Assembly (NCBI RefSeq): GCF_022829465.1
Contig: NZ_JAKSXZ010000108.1
Location: 62,001 to 126,000, forward strand
Length of the DNA stretch: 64,000 bases
From: Methylobacterium sp. J-067
GTDB taxonomy: Bacteria; Pseudomonadota; Alphaproteobacteria; Rhizobiales; Beijerinckiaceae
Direction: 5' to 3'
The notes beneath the pieces are model-generated. The model was not told the origin of the DNA and did no database searches. It saw only the letters and a program-made list of their open reading frames with translations. Below are positions 56,888 through 64,000 of this stretch, piece by piece; position 1 is the first letter of the stretch, and every line of letters starts with the position of its first letter. The position numbers were made by a program, and so were the translations under genes.

Positions 56888-57928
56888 CTACTCGTGTCCT
56901 GAAACAGTACGATCCGTCCCATTCCGGGCCAGGGAGGCGCCGCTCCCGGCGCTCGCAGCAGGGATCGGGCCGAGGGCTTCCCCCAATCCGTCGGTCAGAC
57001 GGATCGCGGGGCGGAAGCCCAGTTCGGTGCGGGCGCGGGCGGTGTCGTACTGCGCCGTGCGAGCGAACAGGCGAAGCTCCCCGGAGGCGGGGACGAGGCG
57101 CAGGGCGCGGGGCACGGGCACCCGCAGCCGCGCGAGGGCCTTGGCCGGCAGGGCGAGGGCCCGCAGCAGAGCGAGCCGCCCCGGCGACAGCGGGCGCGCG
57201 GGCTTCGGCCCGGCGAGCATCGCGAAATAGGTGTTCCAGGTGGGCGTGTCGGGCCCGACGAGGTTGGCGGCGATGAGGCCCTTGCCCGGCCCGTTCAGCG
57301 CGGCGAGCGCGCAGCGGATAGCTTCTGCGACGTCGGAAACGTGGATCAGCGCCGCCACGCCCTGTCCGCGCGGGCCGAGGGGGCCGAGCACTCCGGCGCG
57401 CAACGCGGCGGCGGGCCGCTCGACCCAGAGGTCGCTGCCGCGCCCGTAGACGATGCCCGGCCGCAGGATCGCCACCCGGCGCCCCGGCCGCGCCGCGACC
57501 CAGGTGCGGAGCATCGTTTCGCACGCGCGCTTGGCGGTGCAGTAGGGGTCGTCCGGCGCGGCCGTGGCCGGGGGGGCGTCGGGCTCGCCGATCCGGCCTT
57601 CCTCGGGGCCGTAGACCGCGATGGAGCTGAGATGGACAATGCGGTCCACCCCCGCCCGGTCGGCGGCGGCGAGGAGGGCGCGCAACTGGTCCGGCATGGC
57701 GACGGCCGAACGCCCGCCCGCATGGACGACGGACGACGCGCCCGCCAGGGCGGCATCGAGGCTGCGGGGATCGTCGAGGTCGCAGCGCACGGTGCCCTCG
57801 GCGGGGCTGCGTCCGTCGGGCAGGCGATGGAGCCCGGCGCGGACCCGCAGGCCCGACTCCTTGAGCCGGGCGATTGTGGCCCGGCCGATGAAGCCGCCCG
57901 CGCCGGTGACGAGGACCGGGCCGGTCAT
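56888..57928 (-). CDS. NAD-dependent epimerase/dehydratase (extended SDR)
   Basis: 346 residues. Rossmann motif MTGPVLVTGAGGFIGRATIARL, catalytic S and YxxxK (LSSIAVYGPEEG, PYCTAKRACE), and the NAD/sugar-binding RPGIVYGRGSDLWV. A UDP-sugar epimerase, dehydratase or reductase for the polysaccharide precursor. The ATG 57928 overlaps the flippase stop (ATGA). It precedes the WecG-type gene by 19 bases. Confidence 0.93.
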   Translation of the reverse strand: MTGPVLVTGAGGFIGRATIARLKESGLRVRAGLHRLPDGRSPAEGTVRCDLDDPRSLDAALAGASSVVHAGGRSAVAMPDQLRALLAAADRAGVDRIVHLSSIAVYGPEEGRIGEPDAPPATAAPDDPYCTAKRACETMLRTWVAARPGRRVAILRPGIVYGRGSDLWVERPAAALRAGVLGPLGPRGQGVAALIHVSDVAEAIRCALAALNGPGKGLIAANLVGPDTPTWNTYFAMLAGPKPARPLSPGRLALLRALALPAKALARLRVPVPRALRLVPASGELRLFARTAQYDTARARTELGFRPAIRLTDGLGEALGPIPAASAGSGASLARNGTDRTVSGHE

Positions 57929-59388
57929 CGCGCGCCGGCCAGGTTCGTCCGCCCGAGCAGGGGGCGGATCCGCTCCACGAGGGAGTCGAAGCTCGCGCGG
58001 CTGATGAGGAACAGCAGCGGGATGTAGATGACCACTCCGGCGGGGATGGCGATAAGGAGGGCGACCACCTGACCCTGCGAGTCCGCTAGCCGGATGCCGA
58101 GCCACGCGACGATCACCGCCATCGTAGCCGCCGCGAGCCACACCCCCGAGAGCCGCCGCAGCAGCGGCCAGGGCGAGAGGCCGATCCGCGGCCCGTTGAC
58201 GAGGACCGTGGTGACGGTGAGCGCGAAATCGCCCGCGAGCCGCGCGAGGCCGATCGTGGCGGGGTGCATCCCCGTTGTCGCGACCAGGGTGGCGGCCAGG
58301 GTCACGAGAGCGACGACGTAGGACAGGAGCACGCTTTGCGGGCGGCCGCTCGCGGAGAGGGCGGTCTGCACCACCTGCGAAGGAAGGGCGAGGAGGCCGC
58401 CGGCCGCCAGCGCCGCCGCGATGGGTTCGGCCGTGGTCCAGCCCGGCCCGGCCATGAGCGGCACGACGAGGGGGCTGACGGCGGCAAGGCCCATCATGGT
58501 CGGCGCGACGAAGGCCGAGGTCTCGCGCGCCACCTCCGCCGCCGCCTCGCCGACATTGTCCCGCGACAGGGCGCTGCCCCGGAAATGCGGGAAGCAGAGG
58601 TTGTGCGTCACCGCGACGATGGCGCCGCGCACCGGCTCGATGAGCCGCATGGCGATGTTGAGGTAGCCGAGGACCGTCAACCCGAACAGCGCGCCCGTGA
58701 GGGTGTTGTAGACGACGTAGGTCGCGTTCTCGACGAGGCGCGAGGCCAGGACCAGCCCGGCGAAGCGGTTGAACCGGCGCAGGCGTCCCCACGACCAGGA
58801 CGGGGCGACCCTCAGGCCGAGCATCCAGAACAGGCTCGCCGCCGTCGCGAAGACGAGGACGATGCGCAGGCTGACCAGCGCCCAGATCCCGGCCCCGGCG
58901 ATGCCGAGGCCGATGGCCACGAGGGCACCCGCCACATGGCCGACGATGCTCGACGCGTTGATGACGTAGAAGGCCTTCCGCCGCCGCGCGACGGCGGTCG
59001 CCATCGTCATCGGCCCTTGCGCCAGCAGGAGGACACCCGTTCCGGGGAGGAGCAGGTGAAGGTCCTCGCGTCCGTAGACGTAATCGAGGAGCAGGCCCGC
59101 CGGCACGCAGAGCACGAGGAAGACGAGGGCGGCCACGGTCGAGAGACCGAGCACCGCGCCGAGATCCGCCCGGCGCACCACCTTCGCCTGCGTCAGCGCC
59201 TCCTCGTAGGGCGTGCCCACCGCCATGGAGAAGGCGGTGACAATGGAGAGCGTCAGCGCCGTGGCGCCGAAATCTCCCGGCGGAAGCAAGCGGGCGAGGA
59301 AGGCGGTCGTGGCGGACAGGATCACGAGCCGGCCCGCCGCGTCGGCAAGCCCCGCTCCGATCCAGCCGCCGATCCGGCGGATCGTCAT
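57925..59388 (-). CDS. Wzx-type lipid-linked oligosaccharide flippase
   Basis: 487 residues, about twelve to fourteen hydrophobic helices, MTIRRIGGWIGAGLADAAGR at the start, FLARLLPPGDFGATALTLSI, ALFGLTVLGYLNIAMRLIEP and a polytopic C-terminus. The MATE/PST-like pattern marks polysaccharide flippases that move undecaprenyl-linked repeats across the inner membrane. ATGA overlaps link it to the ligase upstream and epimerase downstream. Confidence 0.93.
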   Translation of the reverse strand: MTIRRIGGWIGAGLADAAGRLVILSATTAFLARLLPPGDFGATALTLSIVTAFSMAVGTPYEEALTQAKVVRRADLGAVLGLSTVAALVFLVLCVPAGLLLDYVYGREDLHLLLPGTGVLLLAQGPMTMATAVARRRKAFYVINASSIVGHVAGALVAIGLGIAGAGIWALVSLRIVLVFATAASLFWMLGLRVAPSWSWGRLRRFNRFAGLVLASRLVENATYVVYNTLTGALFGLTVLGYLNIAMRLIEPVRGAIVAVTHNLCFPHFRGSALSRDNVGEAAAEVARETSAFVAPTMMGLAAVSPLVVPLMAGPGWTTAEPIAAALAAGGLLALPSQVVQTALSASGRPQSVLLSYVVALVTLAATLVATTGMHPATIGLARLAGDFALTVTTVLVNGPRIGLSPWPLLRRLSGVWLAAATMAVIVAWLGIRLADSQGQVVALLIAIPAGVVIYIPLLFLISRASFDSLVERIRPLLGRTNLAGAR

Positions 59389-60746
59389 GTGGGCTCCCGC
59401 CGGAAGGCCAGCAGACTGATGAGGATGGAGACGTTGGCGAGCACCTGCCCACGCATCCACAGGCTCGATTCCGTGGCGTTGTGCACGAGCACCACCAGGG
59501 CGATGACGAGGAAGGTCGCCGCCGCCACCGCGTCGGCGCGCTGGATAGCGCGCGAGAACAGCTTCTTGGCGAGCGCCAGGATGGTCAGGATCTGCGCCAG
59601 CACCGCGAAGATCAGCGCGGGAGCCCCGCCTTGAAGCCTCAGATCGAGGTAGCCGTTATGCGCCTCGTTGATGACCACGTCGGCCCGCTCTCCGATCTTC
59701 AGGGTGGCGAGCCAGGAGCCGGGTGGCGCGCGCAGCAGGGGATCGTTGGCGTCGCCGACGTCCCAGAATGAACCAAACCCATAGCCGGTCCAGGGCCGGC
59801 GCGCGATCTCCGAGGCCGCGAAATCCCAGATCTGGGTGCGGCCGGTGAAGCTCGAATCGTTGCCGGGGGTGAGCAGGCCGACGAAATCGCCGCCGAAGGC
59901 CGTGACGCCGAGATAGGTCACGCCGACCATTCCCGCGCCCGCCAGCGTCAGGAACAGGGCGGCGGCGGGGCCGAGGCGCCGCAGCACCAGCATGCAGGGC
60001 AGAAGGCCGACGCCGAGCAGCGCCAGCATCATCGAGGTCTTGCTCTTGGTGAGCACGAGGAAGCCGAAGGCGGCGACGAAGAACGCCAAGCCGGCCAGGA
60101 TCCGGCGCGGCGTCGGCCGCGCCAGCGCCCACCCGACGCTGACGATCACCGCCAGCATCGCCACGAGGCCCGCGACGTTCTTCTGCTGGTGGTAGCCGCG
60201 CACGCCGATCTCGGTGAAGGCGAAGGCCGGGTTGAGGGCGGTGACGGCCAGATCGCCCGCGATCACCACCACGAGGATGCCCGCCATCAGGCCGAGCGTG
60301 CGGCGCAGGGGGCCGATCCCCGCCGCGATGGCGAGGGTGATGAGGCAGAGGAACACCATCACCATGACGCGCCGCATGGCGATGTCCGGGAAGGCGGCCC
60401 AGGCGACGCTGGCGCAGAACCAGCCGAGCACCAGCCAGACCGGCCAGGAGCGCATCACGAGGGGCAGCACGACCCGCCGCCGCCGCACGATCTCGAACAG
60501 GGCGATGCCGGTCATCGCCAGCACGGCGAGGCGTTCGGTGGAATTGCCGTCGCCGGAGGTGATGGCGCTGGCATCGGACATCGGCATCACGCCGATGAAC
60601 ATGTAGGCCAGGAAGGCGAGATACAGGGCGGCGGGCAGGGCCCGCAGGAACCAGGGTGCGCGCCGGGGCCGTGGGGCGGCGGCGCGCGTCTGGGCGAGGG
60701 CCGCGAGGCCCTGCGCCTGCGTCAGACTCGGGAGCGCTGTCGTCAC
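59385..60746 (-). CDS. O-antigen ligase / Wzy-like polymerase
   Basis: 453 residues from GTG 60746, about ten helices. The family's large periplasmic loop with NEAHNGYLDLRLQGG, and the upstream GRTQIWDFAASEIARRPWTGYGFGSFW, are diagnostic of the O-antigen ligase/Wzy PF04932 group. It polymerises or ligates the repeat units. The start is uncertain because the frame is open further upstream to 60905. Thirteen bases after the Wzc-like gene. Confidence 0.9.
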   Translation of the reverse strand: MTTALPSLTQAQGLAALAQTRAAAPRPRRAPWFLRALPAALYLAFLAYMFIGVMPMSDASAITSGDGNSTERLAVLAMTGIALFEIVRRRRVVLPLVMRSWPVWLVLGWFCASVAWAAFPDIAMRRVMVMVFLCLITLAIAAGIGPLRRTLGLMAGILVVVIAGDLAVTALNPAFAFTEIGVRGYHQQKNVAGLVAMLAVIVSVGWALARPTPRRILAGLAFFVAAFGFLVLTKSKTSMMLALLGVGLLPCMLVLRRLGPAAALFLTLAGAGMVGVTYLGVTAFGGDFVGLLTPGNDSSFTGRTQIWDFAASEIARRPWTGYGFGSFWDVGDANDPLLRAPPGSWLATLKIGERADVVINEAHNGYLDLRLQGGAPALIFAVLAQILTILALAKKLFSRAIQRADAVAAATFLVIALVVLVHNATESSLWMRGQVLANVSILISLLAFRREPT

Positions 60747-60759
60747 CGGAAACGCGCGC

Positions 60760-62892
60760 TCACGCCAGCGCCCCCTTCTCGCCGGCCAGGGCGAAGCGCT
60801 GGGGCAGGGGCCGCGAGCGGGCCGGGGCCGGGACGACCGGATCGGCGCCCGAGACCACGAACAGCGCACCGGCGATCTTGTCGGCGCTCGACAGGAGGGC
60901 CGCACGCAGGTCCTCGACCCGGTCGGCGGTGGCGACGCCGGCCTCGGCCACGATCACGATGGCCGTCGCGGTCGCCGCCGAGCGGCGCAGGCGCGTCTCG
61001 TCCTGGCCCTCGCCGCCGTCGATGACGACGCAATCGTAGCCCTCGTCGCGATCCGGTACGGTGTCCGAGCTCACCCGCTCGCTCGCCGCCGTGGCGCAGA
61101 AGGGCGGATAGCCCTCCACGGTGCAGGACACGACGCCCGATTGCGGATCGCGCGGGATCATCCAGGTGAGCCGGCCGGAGCGGGCGTCGCCGTCGACCAG
61201 GAGGGCCCGGCGCCCGCGCGCGGCCTGCGCCAGGACAAGGTTCTGCGCGATGATGGTCGAGATCGGCCCATCCGAGGCGGACACGATGAGCAGGCGCACC
61301 TGCCCGTGCTCGGCGGCTTCGTCGAGGTAATCCGCGAGGCGGGTGAGGATCCGCGCCGAGGGCGACCCGCGCGAGCCCGCGAGCACTGCGACGGTCTCGC
61401 TCGCCTCCAGCAGGCGCTTGCGCGACAGGGGCAGCGTGCCCAGCACCGGGATGCCGGTGCGCGCCGTGAGCCGTTCGGCCGAATGGATACGCCCGCCGCG
61501 CCGGTCGAACAGGATCGCGCCGCCGGCACCGCCGAGCAGCCCGAGGAGCCCGGCGGCCGCGACGACGAGGGCCGGCGACAGGTCGGCCGATTGCGGATCG
61601 GGCTTCGACGTGCCGACCAGCGAGACGTTCGCGGTGCCGACGCTCTCCTGTTCGAGGAGTTCGCGCTCCCGCGACAGGGTCTTCTCGTAGACCGAGCGCT
61701 GGGCCAGGGCCTCGCGCTCCAGCTGGCGCAGGGTGACGAGGGCGGTATTCGTGCGCGACGTGTCGGATTCGGCGCGGGCGAGGTCGCGCTCCAGGGACGC
61801 CTCGCGGGTGCGGGCGGCGGCGAGGTCGGCGCGCAGCGAGGATTGCAGGCGCCCGGTCTCGCGGGAGATGGCGGCGCGCAGGCTGCGGACCTGCGCATCC
61901 ACCTCCAACGCTGCCGGATGGCGCGGGCCGAGCGTGGCGCGCAGGTTGTCCTGCTGGCGGACGATCTCGGCGAGGTTCAGGCGCAGCTGCGAGAGGGTGG
62001 TGGATTCCACCGTGTCGGCGCCCGCGCCGTCGGAGGGCGTGGCGCTGCGGCCTTCGAGGGCGGCCACCCGCGAGGAGACGGCGCGGGTCTGCGCCTTCGC
62101 GGCGAGAAGCTGCGAGTTCAGTTCGGCGATGCGCGCCGCGTTGAGGACGCGCCCGTCCTGATCGACCACGCCGATCTCGCGCTTGTAGGCCTCGACGGCC
62201 TGCTCGGCGGCGATGACATGCTCGCCCTGGCCCTTCAGGGTCGCGCCGATGGCGTCGCGGGCCTTGATCACCACGTCCTTCCGGCGGCGCTCGGCATCGT
62301 CCACGAAGGCCTGGCCGATGGCTCCGGCGAGGCGGGACGCCTTCACCGGATCGTTGGCGCGCACCGTCAGGTTCACGACGAAGCTCTTGCCCTCGCGCTG
62401 AAAGGTGGTCTGCTTGCCGAGGATCTTGCTGGCGACGTCCACCGGGTCGGCCTCAGAGCCGGTGCTGAGTAGGCCGACCATCGCCTTGATCCGGCCGACG
62501 AGGCTGGGGTGCGCCATGTAGGCCGGATCCTCGGTGAGGTGGAGGCGCTTCACGACCTCCTGCAGCACTGCGTCGAAATGCAGGAAGCGCGACTGGGTCT
62601 CGATGACCGCGTCGTTCACGTCGGCCGAGGGCGGCTGCGGCACGAGTTCGTTGCTGACGACGTTCAGCCCGCGCGGGTCGAGCAGCACCTGGGCCGTGCC
62701 GAGATAGTTCGGGGTGCGCAGCGCGATGATCGGCGTGGCCAGCGCCACGGCCCCGAGGACGCACAGCGTGATCGCGAAGGCATGGCGCCGCATCGACGCT
62801 AACGCCTCCCGGATTTCCAGCCGGAACGCGTCCCACTCGTCGGTCTCGGCAGCGTAGGTGCTGCGAGGGCTCTGACGTTCGACCAACTGCAT
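60760..62892 (-). CDS. Wzc/GumC-type polysaccharide co-polymerase with degenerate kinase domain
   Basis: 710 residues from ATG 62892 (MQLVERQSPRSTYAAETDEW). Wzz domain: helix 1 HAFAITLCVLGAVALATPII, a periplasmic coiled-coil core (about 60-450), helix 2 PALVVAAAGLLGLLGGAGG, then a cytoplasmic Rossmann-like domain (about 500-710). There, RALLVDGDARSG (Walker A' position) and DCVVIDGGEGQ (Walker B) are present, but the Walker A (SASDGPISTIIAQNL) has no GKS/T and the C-terminus lacks a Tyr cluster. It probably controls chain length and export without autophosphorylation. Confidence 0.92.
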   Translation of the reverse strand: MQLVERQSPRSTYAAETDEWDAFRLEIREALASMRRHAFAITLCVLGAVALATPIIALRTPNYLGTAQVLLDPRGLNVVSNELVPQPPSADVNDAVIETQSRFLHFDAVLQEVVKRLHLTEDPAYMAHPSLVGRIKAMVGLLSTGSEADPVDVASKILGKQTTFQREGKSFVVNLTVRANDPVKASRLAGAIGQAFVDDAERRRKDVVIKARDAIGATLKGQGEHVIAAEQAVEAYKREIGVVDQDGRVLNAARIAELNSQLLAAKAQTRAVSSRVAALEGRSATPSDGAGADTVESTTLSQLRLNLAEIVRQQDNLRATLGPRHPAALEVDAQVRSLRAAISRETGRLQSSLRADLAAARTREASLERDLARAESDTSRTNTALVTLRQLEREALAQRSVYEKTLSRERELLEQESVGTANVSLVGTSKPDPQSADLSPALVVAAAGLLGLLGGAGGAILFDRRGGRIHSAERLTARTGIPVLGTLPLSRKRLLEASETVAVLAGSRGSPSARILTRLADYLDEAAEHGQVRLLIVSASDGPISTIIAQNLVLAQAARGRRALLVDGDARSGRLTWMIPRDPQSGVVSCTVEGYPPFCATAASERVSSDTVPDRDEGYDCVVIDGGEGQDETRLRRSAATATAIVIVAEAGVATADRVEDLRAALLSSADKIAGALFVVSGADPVVPAPARSRPLPQRFALAGEKGALA

Positions 62893-63155
62893 CGACCGGC
62901 TTCCCCGATATCGCGACGCCCCGCACCCGGAGGGGCAGGGCACGGCCCGGCACGAGCCGCCTCCGAACGGGACGATCCCGGCTGGAGCCGTCATGCCGGC
63001 GGGCGCGTGGCCCGTATCGACTGTTTTGTAACGCGCGGCCGCTTGTCTTGAGTTAAAACTGACCGCGAAGTCCGTGCTGCAATTGCCGACAGCGTTAACA
63101 GTATCTTTTCGTCGAATGAGACGTGCGACGATTGATCAAAACCCAAGCCGGGCGA
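62893..63155. promoter_or_regulatory. Upstream region of the Wzc-like operon
   Basis: 263 bases without a gene, between the Wzc-type gene and the upstream GT2 gene (both minus strand). AT-richer sequence at about 63020-63125 (GACTGTTTTGTAACGCG, GTTAACAGTATCTTTTCG) is the best place for the operon promoter. No clear terminator after the GT2 gene was seen. Confidence 0.4.
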
Positions 63156-64000
63156 TCAAGAACTGGCTGCGGGGGCGAGGGAGGCGGCCTCGGTCCTGTA
63201 GAGAGGATAGAGCCGCCGCCACAGGAGCTTGCCTGCGATGCCCGCCGCGCGGATCGCGAAGCTGCGGCCGGGCGCCTCCTTCCGGAGCAGGGCGAGGGCC
63301 GTGAGGGGTAGGAGGCCGACCTGCACCAGGGATTTGGCAAGCAGCACCGCCTCGTCGCGCAGGGGGCGCGCGCTCGTGCGGATCAGCGTCGCGGCATAGG
63401 CCTGCCCGCCCGCGAAATGCCGGCGGACGAGATAGCCGGTGCGGCAGCGGTGCGCGGGTACGAAGTCGGTCGCCCGCGCCGCCGGCAGCCAGCCGAACCG
63501 GCGCCCGTCCCGGGCAAGGCGGCAGAGCAGGTGAAGGTCCTCGCCGCCGCATTGCCCGAAATGCGGGTCGAACGGGTCGGGGCCGGGGAGGGCGGTGGCC
63601 CGGCGGAACACGCTGTTGGCCGTCGAGAGCACGAAGCCCTGCGAGGCCGGGCGGGCGAGGGCGAAGAGGTCGTGCCCCGCCGCCTGATCGCCCTGGCGGG
63701 TAAACAGGGTGCGGGAGGCCGGCGTCACCGCGCCGGGATCCTCGAAATGCGGGGTGATCGGCCCGAAGAACACGTCGTGCGGGAAGCGGTCGAGCCCGTC
63801 GCGCACCGCCGCCAGCCAGCCGGGCTCCGCCTGCTGGTCATCATCGAGGAAGGCGAGCGCTTCGCCCTGGGCCGCCCGGCAGCCGGCATTGCGGGCGACG
63901 GAGATGTTGGCCGGATGAGCCGTGCAGTAGCGGATCGGCAGGGGCGCCCCCGGCGCCAGGCCCTCGACCACCGGCCGGGCGGTCTCGCCGTCGCTGTTGT
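63156..64000 (-). CDS. GT2-family glycosyltransferase (5' end outside window)
   Basis: The frame is open from the right window edge to the TGA at 63156, so the N-terminus is missing. About 280 residues are visible: NNSDGETARPVVEGL (nucleotide-binding beta strand), then ISVARNAGCRAAQGEALAFL with DDDQQAEPGW (DxD metal site), QCGGEDLHLLCRLARDG, and a C-terminal membrane-proximal helix. It is similar in design to the GT2 gene at 52909-53886. An additional sugar transferase of the exopolysaccharide cluster; donor unknown. Confidence 0.88.
   Translation of the reverse strand, partial: NSDGETARPVVEGLAPGAPLPIRYCTAHPANISVARNAGCRAAQGEALAFLDDDQQAEPGWLAAVRDGLDRFPHDVFFGPITPHFEDPGAVTPASRTLFTRQGDQAAGHDLFALARPASQGFVLSTANSVFRRATALPGPDPFDPHFGQCGGEDLHLLCRLARDGRRFGWLPAARATDFVPAHRCRTGYLVRRHFAGGQAYAATLIRTSARPLRDEAVLLAKSLVQVGLLPLTALALLRKEAPGRSFAIRAAGIAGKLLWRRLYPLYRTEAASLAPAASS

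Overview
The window is high-GC, densely packed chromosomal DNA from an alphaproteobacterium. A Rhizobiales member of the Methylobacteriaceae (Methylobacterium/Methylorubrum type) is the best guess. This rests on gene content and protein character: intracellular PHB depolymerase, the late-cobalt-insertion cobalamin pathway with CobN, a CbtAB cobalt system, a DnaX without zinc cysteines, ATP-type PEP carboxykinase and a TIGR02302 protein. No rRNA, tRNA, CRISPR array, transposase or integrase was seen. Almost all genes are intact, and many neighbours overlap by 4 bases (ATGA or GTGA), implying translational coupling.

Layout. (1) 1-8.0 kb: a partial acetolactate-synthase-like ThDP enzyme with an upstream LysR regulator, a coiled-coil protein, a GMC oxidoreductase, a hybrid histidine kinase, and maf-yacG. 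(2) 8.1-12.9 kb: two small unknown proteins, a PHB depolymerase with a cysteine nucleophile, and a large Gln-rich membrane protein (TIGR02302). (3) 12.9-20.2 kb, minus strand: rpmI-rplT, a terminator, then pheS, two unknown genes (a 94-aa protein and a HEPN-type protein), pheT, a DUF1186/SEC-C protein and a chromate transporter. (4) 20.5-25.3 kb, plus strand: GT4 glycosyltransferase, glycogen-debranching-type enzyme and dapE. (5) 25.3-28.2 kb, minus strand: recR, def, fmt, truA. (6) 28.6-35.4 kb: pckA, a GT61-like glycosyltransferase, the dnaX-ybaB pair preceded by the SRP RNA, and a polyprenyl-phosphate sugar transferase that starts exopolysaccharide repeat units. (7) 35.4-36.9 kb: a less GC-rich patch with a small ABM-domain protein and an XRE regulator.

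(8) 36.9-51.2 kb: a cobalamin locus under a B12 riboswitch. The minus-strand order is cbtB-cbtA-DUF1636-cobW-cobN-cobG-cobH-cobI-cobJ, then cobL-cobE-cobM-cobB. cobK is the only gene in the opposite orientation, and its ATG overlaps the cobL ATG inside one CATG. The genes cover cobalt uptake, most of the precorrin-2 to hydrogenobyrinate a,c-diamide route, and the large cobaltochelatase subunit. cobA, cobF, cobS and cobT are not in the window. The most unusual feature of the whole window is here: three palindromic repeat elements lie inside the reading frames of cobG (one, itself holding a second repeat) and cobN (two), and none breaks the frame.

(9) 51.3-64 kb: an exopolysaccharide cluster. 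It holds a predicted Tat-exported GH44 hydrolase, two GT2 enzymes, a Gfo/Idh/MocA oxidoreductase, a DUF6492 protein, a WecG/TagA-type transferase, an epimerase, a Wzx-type flippase, an O-antigen-ligase/Wzy-type protein, and a Wzc/GumC-type chain-length protein whose kinase domain lacks a recognisable Walker A lysine. Together with the transferase at 33.9-35.4 kb these would assemble, flip, polymerise and export a cell-surface polysaccharide.
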